A stretch of 64,000 nt of DNA from Verrucomicrobiia bacterium DG1235 (GTDB lineage: Bacteria; Verrucomicrobiota; Verrucomicrobiia; Opitutales; Opitutaceae), in the NCBI GenBank assembly GCA_000155695.1, contig DS990592.1, forward strand, positions 2,775,973-2,839,972. Direction: 5' to 3'. This document shows positions 58,101 through 64,000 of the stretch, one piece after another (position 1 is the stretch's first letter; every line of letters begins with the position of its first letter). Made by a program: the position numbers and the translations under genes. Below the pieces are notes generated by a model, which was not told where the DNA came from, searched no databases, and saw only the letters and a program-made list of their open reading frames with translations.

Positions 58101-58281
58101 CCCGCAACAGCCACCAAACACTCAAAAGCGGAACGCACAAAACCCCATAAAACGACAACCGCAGCCAGGCTAACCCGACCGCTTCGCCAATCGCGGCCTC
58201 GAAAATAAACGACAAAAGCAAAGCGAAGACAAAATAAACAAACCAGGAAAACTTCGGAAGGGATTTAAGAAGAAGATTCAT
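55195..58281 (-). CDS. Membrane-anchored hybrid sensor histidine kinase with PAS and GAF-like domains
   Basis: A 1028-residue kinase. Two membrane helices near the N-terminus (WFVYFVFALLLSFIFEAAIG; LSFYGVLCVPLLSVWWLL) precede three PAS domains (about 70-190, 195-320, 325-450), the second and third with PAC-type ends (YRFVGVLEDITESKEA; TTGTIVDITDRV). A GAF-like domain follows (about 470-630). The HisKA phosphoacceptor His is in FLAVMSHEMRTPLNPIMGY, the ATPase domain has DNLLSNAFKYT and DTGIGI, and the C-terminal receiver (REC) has the phosphoacceptor Asp in DVILMDLSMPEMGG. The ATG at 58281 starts the protein just before the first helix. The signal is unknown. A single gene with no response-regulator partner nearby. 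Confidence 0.92.
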   Translation of the reverse strand: MNLLLKSLPKFSWFVYFVFALLLSFIFEAAIGEAVGLAWLRLSFYGVLCVPLLSVWWLLRGQGRGDSAGDGVNFEEQFRITLSSIGDAVMATDLEGRVTLMNDVAVEMTGWSREEAYGQPLAEVFHIVNTKSRERCANPVELVLSSGKIVGLANHTSLLSKSGKEYFIADSGAPIRDDAGDLRGVVLVFSDVTEAYRLREAIEKSEERLQLALAATQEGVWELNNVTGTIFVSPRVYEIVGLEPDENEVKAESWLELIHPDDSKMVSERVRDLFAGTSVVGEWEYRVMHADGRYRWVRSRTKGVETKDGGHSYRFVGVLEDITESKEAHLALEESQLRLRSAQEAGGIGVYEIDLQTQEITVSPELGKLFGRDKLVFPLAEGKGHLHPDDRDWVEAEMAEAMAGESEYCLEYRMIHGETNEARWVEVHGGISRDPSGEPRKTTGTIVDITDRVLDRERLLSLNSVLNAIREVNQLMTRERDAQVLIEKAVNILVDTSGFVTAWIYLCDSVGNRKGFIGAGFEDSQGDLEDKLIGENGPYILESSLVEGGIFAAPFPPPDRPKGIPVVKDSVAPGKILVVALSFEGVDYGYFGCSVPASLADDLEERRLFKLVSRDISYALHSLAMEAERKLALSELLAAKEEAERANAAKDDFLAVMSHEMRTPLNPIMGYASILQERFPGGEEHDYLGRIIGSSKRLLTLIDDLLDYVRVGEGAVKPVWSSVDLVALCVQAVEDSRSLARDLAVSFVNGPRGSLPMSEGTLVRCDGTMLLRIIDNLLSNAFKYTKQGSVTLELSEGRSEDGEIVRIDVVDTGIGIDLEATPRIFEPFAQADSSYTRQFEGAGLGLAICKQLAEALGGRIEIESELGKGSRFSLILPGRYVEAPEEKLKEESGARGGIGMPLRGRRVLIVEDNQENADMAKLTVEMAGGIPELAPNGRVAVAACKTRRFDVILMDLSMPEMGGLNAAELIRRDFGEKNRCPIIALSAHVTNEDKRRSIEAGMVAHLSKPVHPLDLISSIEAVLADDVS

Positions 58282-58597
58282 CACAGATGAGGTTTCGGAA
58301 AACGAGCTCAGCGCAAACAGAGCTGTAGATACAGTTTCCCAATTCGGTCCCCTAATCAATTCCAAATAGAACCCCAATCACCCGCCAAACACGCCAAATC
58401 GCCTATCGATTCTGGGACCGCCGCCGTCTCAAAATTGGGACAACAGAAAAGAAAAAAGCCTCCCCGATAAAACTGAAAATTTTTATCAAACTGAATGACA
58501 GCTACTTAACAGCAACTCCATCAAGATTGGCACGCTCTATGATTATACGAAGCATCTACACAGAATAACACAACAACACCAAAACACCTCACACGCC
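58282..58597. other. 316-bp intergenic region upstream of a small ORF
   Basis: Between the kinase start and the small ORF at 58598. Contains the kinase promoter region, two segments that partly mirror each other (CCCAATTCGGTCCC about 58339 and GGGACCGCCGCC about 58415), an A/T-rich stretch (58438-58500) and a sigma-54-like sequence at 58527. No ORF with features is seen. Confidence 0.5.
58527..58543 (+). promoter_or_regulatory. Possible sigma-54-type promoter
   Basis: TTGGCACGCTCTATGAT: the -24 half matches the consensus TGGCACG exactly, but the -12 half reads ATGAT in place of TTGCW, so the invariant GC is GA. It lies about 55 bases upstream of the small ORF. No rpoN or enhancer-binding gene is in the window, so this is weak evidence. 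Confidence 0.28.
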
Positions 58598-58687
58598 ATG
58601 ATAACAGTACTCGTATACTCAGCCCTTATTCTCGCAACCCTGACCTACACCACGATCCAAGACTGGAAACGCACTTGCGAATCTTAA
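58598..58687 (+). CDS. Possible very small membrane protein (29 aa)
   Basis: A 29-codon frame: M-I-T then a hydrophobic run (VLVYSALILATLTYTTI) and a polar tail QDWKRTCES. The single-helix-plus-charged-tail pattern fits the small membrane proteins of bacteria. It has its own upstream sequence and a strong terminator 85 bases downstream, so the region is transcribed as a short unit; whether the RNA is translated or is a regulatory RNA is unknown. No Shine-Dalgarno sequence is evident (CTCACACGCC before the ATG). Confidence 0.4.
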   Translation: MITVLVYSALILATLTYTTIQDWKRTCES

Positions 58688-58771
58688 GGCATCCGCAAAG
58701 TCAAGTAACCAGTTAGTGGATACAGTCAGAAGCGGCATTCCGAATCCGGAACCCGCCAAACCGTACTTTCG

Positions 58772-58812
58772 ACAGCCGTCGTAGGAATCCCGATTCCGCG
58801 ACGGCTGTTTTG
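58772..58812 (+). terminator. Strong Rho-independent terminator ending the small transcription unit
   Basis: Outer arms ACAGCCGTCG / CGACGGCTGT (ten bases) enclose inner arms GGAATC / GATTCC with small bulges, then TTTTGCATTT. A long, stable hairpin of about 37 bases between the small ORF and the TetR gene. Confidence 0.9.
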
Positions 58813-58913
58813 CATTTAGACGCAACGCAGTCAGAGACCGCTCTCCCTCGTGGCTCATTACAAGGAACTTGACCGCGTCATAGCAAAGCGGATGATCGAA
58901 AAACTCCCGTGTA

Positions 58914-59486
58914 ATGACTGAAAAATCCAACAAGAAAGCCCTAATCGTTGAGGTCGCATCCAAGCTCTTCTTCGAGCAAGGCTACCACGTGACCGGCATC
59001 AAGCAGATCATCGAAGCTGCAGACATCGCAAAGGGCACTTTCTACTCCCACTTCAAGTCGAAAGAAGAACTGGGACTAGAATGGCTGCGACTCGGACACG
59101 ACCAATGGGTCGTCTGCCGAAACAAGTACCTCGACGAAGTAGGGGACGATCCCGAAGCCCAGCTCATCGCCCTCTTCGACTACCTCGCCCAAGGCTCCAA
59201 AGCCTGCAACTACCGCGGCTGCGCCTTCATCAACACCCTCGCCGAATCCCCGGATCTCGGCTGTCCCATGCGCAAAGCCATCCAAGACTACAAGCGCGGC
59301 TTCCTCGCCTTCATCCGCAGCCTCGTCGACAAGCGACTCCCCAACGCCAACGACGAAGAACGCGAACAACGCGCCGGCGCCATCTATCTCCTCTTCGAAG
59401 GAGCCACCGTCGCCAGCCAAAGCTTCTGCAAAACCGGCCCCATCGACATCGCCAAACGCCAAGTCTCGGCCATCCTCTCCCACTAG
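58914..59486 (+). CDS. TetR/AcrR-family transcriptional regulator
   Basis: A 190-residue repressor-type regulator. The N-terminal helix-turn-helix is classic: ALIVEVASKLFFEQGYHVTGIKQIIEAADIAKGTFYSHFKSKEELG. The C-terminal ligand domain (NYRGCAFINTLAES, then PMRKAIQDYKRGFLAFI) is of the TetR_C type found in regulators of the AcrR/YxaF branch. Ligand unknown. A TetR-operator-like palindrome (CGACCGGTCG) lies 220 bases downstream in front of the sigma-factor gene, so that gene may be its target. Confidence 0.93.
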   Translation: MTEKSNKKALIVEVASKLFFEQGYHVTGIKQIIEAADIAKGTFYSHFKSKEELGLEWLRLGHDQWVVCRNKYLDEVGDDPEAQLIALFDYLAQGSKACNYRGCAFINTLAESPDLGCPMRKAIQDYKRGFLAFIRSLVDKRLPNANDEEREQRAGAIYLLFEGATVASQSFCKTGPIDIAKRQVSAILSH

Positions 59487-59584
59487 CCCCCTCATCACCC
59501 GCTAGTTTCTCCCCAATCCCACTCCCCCCACAACCTCCTGGCCGTCCCTTCAGGCCTCCTACTCTCCCCCTCGCCATCCCGAAA

Positions 59585-59614
59585 CGCGAAACGCGCAACC
59601 TTACACGTTTCGCG
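59585..59614. other. Hairpin downstream of the TetR gene
   Basis: Nine-base arms (CGCGAAACG / CGTTTCGCG) around a twelve-base loop, about 100 bases after the TetR stop codon. No T-run. It could be a weak terminator or a binding site. Confidence 0.45.
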
Positions 59615-59706
59615 CCCCAGCCGCTTCCACCAGCCGCTACGCTCCCTAGCGCTCCTTTTTCCTAGCCATTTTCGGTCAAATCACACTTTGTCGCAATCGA
59701 ACCGAC

Positions 59707-59716
59707 CGACCGGTCG
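59707..59716. promoter_or_regulatory. Possible TetR-type operator upstream of the ECF sigma factor
   Basis: The perfect palindrome CGACCGGTCG within ACCGACCGACCGGTCGCT, followed at once by TATATT (59718-59723), a plausible -10 element. Sequences of the form ACCGACCGGTCGGT are common operators of TetR-family proteins, and a TetR gene lies just upstream. A protein bound here would cover the promoter of the gene at 59760. Confidence 0.5.
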
Positions 59717-59759
59717 CTATATTGATAGCAAACGAAAAACACAAACGCTATCAAACGCC

Positions 59760-60275
59760 ATGAAATCCAATATCGAATCCTCTCCCGCCCCCACCGCCGC
59801 CGAATTGATCCAGCAGGGGCGCAACTACGCCTACGGCTTTACTCGCAACAGCCACGACGCCGAAGACCTCGCCCAACAGGCGTGGCTCAAGCTCGTCCAA
59901 AAGTACGGCGAAGTAGCCGACCGGCGCCTACTCTATAGAGCCATTCGAAACCTTTTCATCGACGGCGTCCGACGCGCCAAAATCGTCCAGTTCGACCCGC
60001 TGGAAAACCGCGACTTCGCGATCGGTCGCGAACAGAGTTTCGGCGCCAACACCGACATCGACTCCCTGCTCAGCATTCTCAACGAAAACGAACGCACCTT
60101 TCTCAAGATGAACGTAGTCGACGGCTACACAGCATCCGAAATCGCAGAACGTACCGGCGTCCCGCGTGGCACCATTTTAAGCCACACCCATCGCGCTCGC
60201 AAAAAGCTGCATAAGCACTTCGACGAGGAGTTCAACGATACCGCCGCCGAACCAGAGCTCGCCGTAGCCGTATAG
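59760..60275 (+). CDS. ECF-type (sigma-70 family) RNA polymerase sigma factor
   Basis: A 171-residue sigma factor of ECF size. Region 2 has NYAYGFTRNSHDAEDLAQQAWLKL and RLLYRAIRNLFIDGVRR; region 4 has NENERTFLKMNVVDGYTASEIAERTGVPRGTILSHTHRARKKL. No anti-sigma gene is next to it; the nearest candidates are the LpxR-type gene and the TetR gene. The frame extends 24 codons upstream, but the ATG at 59760 (MKSNIESSPAPT) is preferred because the upstream part would cover the putative operator and promoter. Possibly drives the downstream lpxR gene. Confidence 0.88.
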   Translation: MKSNIESSPAPTAAELIQQGRNYAYGFTRNSHDAEDLAQQAWLKLVQKYGEVADRRLLYRAIRNLFIDGVRRAKIVQFDPLENRDFAIGREQSFGANTDIDSLLSILNENERTFLKMNVVDGYTASEIAERTGVPRGTILSHTHRARKKLHKHFDEEFNDTAAEPELAVAV

Positions 60276-60379
60276 CCGGGCAACTAAACCCGCACCCAAC
60301 ATTATTCGCAGCCCCCAGGGCTGCCAGAGGCGGAGCTTAGCCAATTCGCAGCCTTCCCGCACGACAACTCGATCCACCG

Positions 60380-61354
60380 ATGAACCTCTCGGCACCACTA
60401 AGCCTACCCAGATACTTCGCCTATCTAGTCTTCGCGATCGCCACAACCAGTCACGCTCGCGAACTCGATACCATCACGCTCCGCATGGACAACGACGCCC
60501 CTGCCGGCACCGACTCTCAGTACACCGCCGGCACGGAGTTCGACTTCGCCTACAAGCCTTGGACCGAGCCCGGCGACGACGCGTCCTACCACAACACGCT
60601 CGCACTCGGCCAATGGATCTACACGCCCGACCTTGCCGACGAACTCGATATCGTCGAAGACGATCGGCCATACGCTGGCTGGAGCTATCTCCGCTACGGC
60701 CAGCATCGAAGCAATCGCGATACTACCAAATCCTGGCAACTCACCCTCGGCCTCGTCGGTCCCAGTTCCTTCGCAGAAGACATCCAAAGAGCCGTGCACA
60801 AAGTCACGGGCGACGATACCCCGCGTGGCTGGCGCAACCAGTTGTCAGACGAATTTGGATACGCCCTCGAGCACAGTCGCCACACCACTCGCTATCGCGT
60901 CAACTTCGGAAATGAACGCAGCCTCGAAATCTCGGAAGGCCAACGCATCTCGCTTGGCAATATAGACACTAGCTTAAGCCAGGGATTTCAGCTCCGCTTT
61001 GGACGCAAACTAAGAACCGCTCCGCAACCCGATCGACTTGGGCACCCAGCCGGACCGCTGGACGACAAAACCAGATTCGCTCACCTAGACGCCTCCTTCC
61101 AGCCCAAGCGTTTCTACTGGCTCCTTGGCGGAAAAATGAGCTACGTCGCCCAAAACCTATTCCTCGACGGAAACTCTACCACCGACAGTCACAGCGTGGC
61201 CAAACACGCATTCGTACATGAAATCGAGTCCGGATTTTCGTATTCAAAACCTGGATTTAAGCTCTCCTTCGCAATGGTCTACCGCAGCGAAGAATTCAAA
61301 AAGCAAAACGGCGGACAAACCTTCGGATCACTTAGCCTCACCTTCCAGCGCTAA
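60380..61354 (+). CDS. lpxR: LpxR-family lipid A 3'-O-deacylase
   Basis: A 324-residue outer-membrane beta-barrel of the LpxR (DUF2219) family, which removes the 3'-acyloxyacyl chain from lipid A and so alters the outer leaflet. An N-terminal signal (YFAYLVFAIATTSHA) leads to the mature protein. Family motifs are TITLRMDNDAPAGTDSQYTAG with the Asn-Asp site, DDRPYAGWSYLRYGQ, and GPSSFAEDIQRAVHK followed by PRGWRNQL. The last residues (GSLSLTFQR) form a closing strand, though without a terminal aromatic residue. Length is normal. It follows the ECF sigma gene by 104 bases on the same strand and converges with the YeeE pair. Confidence 0.9.
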   Translation: MNLSAPLSLPRYFAYLVFAIATTSHARELDTITLRMDNDAPAGTDSQYTAGTEFDFAYKPWTEPGDDASYHNTLALGQWIYTPDLADELDIVEDDRPYAGWSYLRYGQHRSNRDTTKSWQLTLGLVGPSSFAEDIQRAVHKVTGDDTPRGWRNQLSDEFGYALEHSRHTTRYRVNFGNERSLEISEGQRISLGNIDTSLSQGFQLRFGRKLRTAPQPDRLGHPAGPLDDKTRFAHLDASFQPKRFYWLLGGKMSYVAQNLFLDGNSTTDSHSVAKHAFVHEIESGFSYSKPGFKLSFAMVYRSEEFKKQNGGQTFGSLSLTFQR

Positions 61355-61357
61355 TCT

Positions 61358-61768
61358 CTAGCTGCCTTTCGCGAGCAGCCGATCCGTAATTCCAATGCCG
61401 AACGCCATGCAAATGAAAAACAAAGCGACCGGCAAGCTGCCTTGTCCGAGAGCCACGACCGACGGTCCGGGACAAATCCCCACTAGTCCCCAGCCGATTC
61501 CAAACATCACACAGCCAATCACGAATCGCGCCCCTATCTTTTCAGGAGCCTGACAATCGGCCGCAACGCTTGGCCTCCTACGCTTCGCAATAAACGTACC
61601 CGCCAAGTAAATACCGACCGCCGGACCGAGCACGAAGAGCAAAGTCATATCCCACTCTCCGAAGAAATCGAGAAAACCACGCACCTTGGACGGCCGCGTC
61701 ATTCCGGATACAGCCAAACCAGTAGCGAAAATGATTCCCGCAAAAAACGCACAAAGATGCGCCCTCAT
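61358..61768 (-). CDS. YeeE/YedE-family membrane protein (second half of a pair)
   Basis: A 136-residue membrane protein with four hydrophobic segments. The motif GIGWGLVGICPGPSVVALG near residue 95 is the YeeE/YedE (DUF395) Cys-containing signature. These proteins transport thiosulfate or other sulfur species. The ATG at 61768 overlaps the preceding gene's stop by four bases (ATGA), so the two halves are translated together and probably form one transporter, as PmpA/PmpB-type pairs do. Confidence 0.88.
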   Translation of the reverse strand: MRAHLCAFFAGIIFATGLAVSGMTRPSKVRGFLDFFGEWDMTLLFVLGPAVGIYLAGTFIAKRRRPSVAADCQAPEKIGARFVIGCVMFGIGWGLVGICPGPSVVALGQGSLPVALFFICMAFGIGITDRLLAKGS

Positions 61769-62184
61769 CCAACCACCCCTCCCGATGTCAGGTAGACCGT
61801 CGCCGCCCCCGCTACGATGAAGATCAAAGTCGCCGCTATAGAGTCGATATCCAGACTTCCCATCCCGCAAAGGCTATGCCCGCTCGTGCAGCCACCCGCG
61901 ATGCGTGCCCCCGAACCCACCAGCGTCGCAGCCAGAGCGATCCTCCACAAATCCCCTCCTAAAGACTCCCCGATCGCTTCCGGATAAGTCCACCGCAAGA
62001 CCACAGCCACTACCAGCATCCCCACAAGAAAGCTAAGACGCCAATCCGCCACCTTAAATCGGAACAAAAGCGCTTTACTCAAGAAGCCGGAAACTCCCAA
62101 AGGTGCTCCAATCGAAATCCGCAGGAACACCGCTGCCAACCCAAGCAAAACTCCTCCCACTAGGCCATATACGTAATCTGTCAT
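61765..62184 (-). CDS. YeeE/YedE-family membrane protein (first half of a pair)
   Basis: A 139-residue membrane protein. The first helix reads VYGLVGGVLLGLAAVFL, and the signature GARIAGGCTSGHSLCGMGSL carries the Cys of the sulfur-transport family. Four membrane segments are predicted by eye. Together with the partner encoded next it makes the eight or so segments of a full YeeE/YedE transporter. No rhodanese or sulfur-metabolism gene is adjacent in the window. Confidence 0.9.
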   Translation of the reverse strand: MTDYVYGLVGGVLLGLAAVFLRISIGAPLGVSGFLSKALLFRFKVADWRLSFLVGMLVVAVVLRWTYPEAIGESLGGDLWRIALAATLVGSGARIAGGCTSGHSLCGMGSLDIDSIAATLIFIVAGAATVYLTSGGVVG

Positions 62185-62308
62185 TAGCAGCGACCCATAT
62201 GCCCCATTGCTCTCCCGTCAACTCCGCAGCAATTCCAGTCTGCAATTGACTGAAACCGACCCTTTCCGAATCTCTCCCGCCGAAAGCGGGCCATCTCAGT
62301 CTATGGAA

Positions 62309-62740
62309 CTACTCCTCTTTGATGAGAATGAAAGAAAACGGCATTCCCTCTTCCTGGACTTTGAAATGATCTCCCTCGACCTGAAAACGGGCGATTTCAG
62401 GCGTCTCTTTCTCAACCCCGTTTTCCATCGTTGTCGTCAACAAAAGCTCCTCCTCCAACACCTCAAACGTGCCGCCTGCCTCATTGAGCTGCCCCATCAT
62501 GTCAGCCTCCACGACGAAGGTGCCGTCCTCCTTGAGAGTCATCTTCAGTTTCAGCTGATTCACTCTGTCCAGCATCACCTCCTGCTGAGTTTCTGTCGCA
62601 TTGGCGAAGTCAGGCTGCGCCTTGAACTCCTCCCGCAACGCGTCCGCATCGATATGGTAAACTCCCTCCACTCCGGCAAAAGCCACTACGGAAAGAAAAA
62701 GAGAGAGAATCAATAAGCAGAATTTAGAGGGTGTATTCAT
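62309..62740 (-). CDS. Secreted protein of unknown function
   Basis: A 143-residue protein with a signal peptide (FCLLILSLFLSVVAFA). The mature part starts GVEGVYHIDADALREEFKAQ and then contains strand-rich segments (LKLKMTLKEDGTFVVEADMM; GGTFEVLEEELLLTT) that look like a small beta-barrel or lipocalin-like fold. I recognise no family. The ATG at 62740 begins the signal. Divergent from the GH5 gene, upstream of no clear operon partner. Confidence 0.68.
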   Translation of the reverse strand: MNTPSKFCLLILSLFLSVVAFAGVEGVYHIDADALREEFKAQPDFANATETQQEVMLDRVNQLKLKMTLKEDGTFVVEADMMGQLNEAGGTFEVLEEELLLTTTMENGVEKETPEIARFQVEGDHFKVQEEGMPFSFILIKEE

Positions 62741-62914
62741 CGAGGTATTACCAGTTGGTTCGAGAATGCGAAATATCGTAATGACCACCTTCAATAGCGA
62801 GAAAAAATACCTACCCACACCTTTTTCAGGAACTAGACTCAAGGAAACTCATTTGCTTCTATATCGGTTCACGGCAGAATAAATCCTTCTTTCAAAACCC
62901 CAGCCCCCCCATTC

Positions 62915-64000
62915 ATGACTCACTCCCCTCTCCATCGTCGCGAATTCATTAAAACGACTGCCATCGGCATTGCCGCCGCCGGCTTCGCCTCTAAAGGCTT
63001 CGCCCAAGATCCTCAAACCTCCTCCATGCAATTCTCCCACCAACACCTTCCTCATTGGAAAGGCTTCAACTTTCTGGATTTCTTCAATCCAAACCCAGCC
63101 CGCGCGAAGGCCAAAACCCACGCGGACAGCTTCAAATGGATGCGCGACTGGGGATTCGATTTCGTCAGAGTCCCGATGGCGTATCCATATTATCTGGACA
63201 TCGACTACTCGCGAGACATCACGCCGGACGAGGTCTACAAGATCTCCGAGGAAAAGGTAGCGCAAGTCGACGCCCTCGTGGAAGCCGCCCACAAATACGG
63301 CCTGCACGTCAGCCTAAACCTCCACCGGGCCCCAGGCTACTGCATCAACGCCGGATTCCACGAGCCCTACAACCTCTGGACCGACCAAGACGCCCTCGAC
63401 GCCTTCTGCTTCCATTGGGAAATGTGGGCCAAACGCTACAGCGGCGTATCCAAGGAACTGATAAGCTTTGATCTCGTCAACGAGCCGAGCATGCGGGACG
63501 ATATGAACGACCAGCACGGCAAACGCGACGCCCTCGCGCCGGAAACCTACCACCGCGTCGCCAAGGCCGCCGTCGAGCGCATCCGCAGCGTCGCCCCGAA
63601 GCACCTCGTCGTCGCCGACGGCAACAGCGGCGGACACGTCGCCGTCCCGGAGCTAGCGGATCTCAATATCGCCCAAAGCTGCCGCGGCTACTGGCCCTTC
63701 AACATCTCTCACCACAAAGCCCCATGGGTCTACAAGGATCCCGACGCACTCCCTGCTCCGACCTGGCCGGACGGACCGGAAGCAAACCGCGACGCCCTAA
63801 AAGAATTCTACAAACCTTGGTTCGACCTCAAAAACAGCGGCGTAGGCGTGCACTGCGGCGAATGCGGCTGCTATAACAAAACCCCGCACGACGTTTTTCT
63901 CGGCTGGTTCGAAGACGTGCTAAGCGTCCTCGCAGAAGAAGGCATCGGCTTCGCCCTTTGGGAGATGCACGGCGATTTCGGGATCATGGATTCCAAGCGC
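62915..64000 (+). CDS. Tat-exported GH5-family cellulase-like hydrolase, C-terminus outside window
   Basis: Open to the window edge; 362 codons are visible. The N-terminus carries a twin-arginine-type signal (LHRREFIKTTAIGIAAAGFA). The (beta/alpha)8 catalytic domain shows LPHWKGFNFLDFF, the acid/base Glu in FDLVNEPSM near residue 190, and the likely nucleophile Glu in GVHCGECGCYN near 316, with WEMHGDFG near the current end. GH5 enzymes cut beta-1,4-glucans, mannans or related polymers; the subfamily is not fixed. It is the second secreted polysaccharide hydrolase in the window after the GH9 enzyme. Confidence 0.87.
   Translation, partial: MTHSPLHRREFIKTTAIGIAAAGFASKGFAQDPQTSSMQFSHQHLPHWKGFNFLDFFNPNPARAKAKTHADSFKWMRDWGFDFVRVPMAYPYYLDIDYSRDITPDEVYKISEEKVAQVDALVEAAHKYGLHVSLNLHRAPGYCINAGFHEPYNLWTDQDALDAFCFHWEMWAKRYSGVSKELISFDLVNEPSMRDDMNDQHGKRDALAPETYHRVAKAAVERIRSVAPKHLVVADGNSGGHVAVPELADLNIAQSCRGYWPFNISHHKAPWVYKDPDALPAPTWPDGPEANRDALKEFYKPWFDLKNSGVGVHCGECGCYNKTPHDVFLGWFEDVLSVLAEEGIGFALWEMHGDFGIMDSKR

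Overview
The window is a stretch of chromosome from a Gram-negative bacterium of roughly 55-57% GC. Outer-membrane beta-barrels, a lipid A deacylase, lipoproteins and Tat-exported enzymes point to an outer membrane. Secreted GH9 and GH5 enzymes, a GH63-like hydrolase, a Tat-type Gfo/Idh/MocA oxidoreductase, a probable PPi-type PEP carboxykinase and DUF481 barrels together suggest Verrucomicrobiota, class Opitutae (a relative of Pelagicoccus or Puniceicoccus). This is an inference from gene content; there is no rRNA here to confirm it.

Layout. 1-12 kb: the start of a CLC chloride channel, a SYLF lipid-binding protein, an oligopeptide ABC transporter split into two blocks (binding protein and permeases at 2.1-5.5 kb, two ATPases at 10.2-11.9 kb), a PhzF-family protein, and a 1156-residue protein best read as pyrophosphate-dependent PEP carboxykinase. 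12-16 kb: tRNA-Leu(UAA), a sigma-70 factor with nadD and rsfS, a DUF481 protein and a type IV pilin-like protein. 16-22 kb: a GT-C membrane glycosyltransferase, two methyltransferases, and a receiver-HDOD protein with a GspB-like C-terminus. 22-32 kb: housekeeping genes (thioredoxin fold, rRNA/tRNA methyltransferase, dinB, coaBC, aroC, cysE, an AlkX-type glycosylase), with three arrays of a TCAC(T/C)AC heptamer in the gaps. 32-38 kb: feoAB with a divergent Cys-rich membrane protein, a GH9 enzyme, tRNA-Leu(CAG), and a GIY-YIG gene bracketed by hairpin repeats. 38-45 kb: gltBD. 45-55 kb: an alpha/beta hydrolase, a GH63-like enzyme almost touching an NDH-2/cNMP/CBS fusion, a Gfo/Idh/MocA protein, arfB, an aldo-keto reductase and an ABC-F ATPase. 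55-64 kb: a hybrid histidine kinase, a very small transcription unit, a TetR regulator, an ECF sigma factor and LpxR, a YeeE/YedE pair, a secreted protein of unknown function, and a GH5 enzyme cut by the window edge.

Most of the window is core metabolism and surface or polysaccharide functions; no prophage, transposase, CRISPR array or toxin-antitoxin pair was seen. The signals least explained by ordinary genes are the GIY-YIG gene between two hairpin repeats at a tRNA 3' end, the dispersed heptamer arrays that supply stop codons to two genes, two unusual domain fusions (REC-HDOD-TM-GspB-like; NDH-2-cNMP-CBS), and a small unit with a 29-codon ORF and a strong terminator. Where a stretch of more than about 300 bases lacks a gene, an entry says what it holds.
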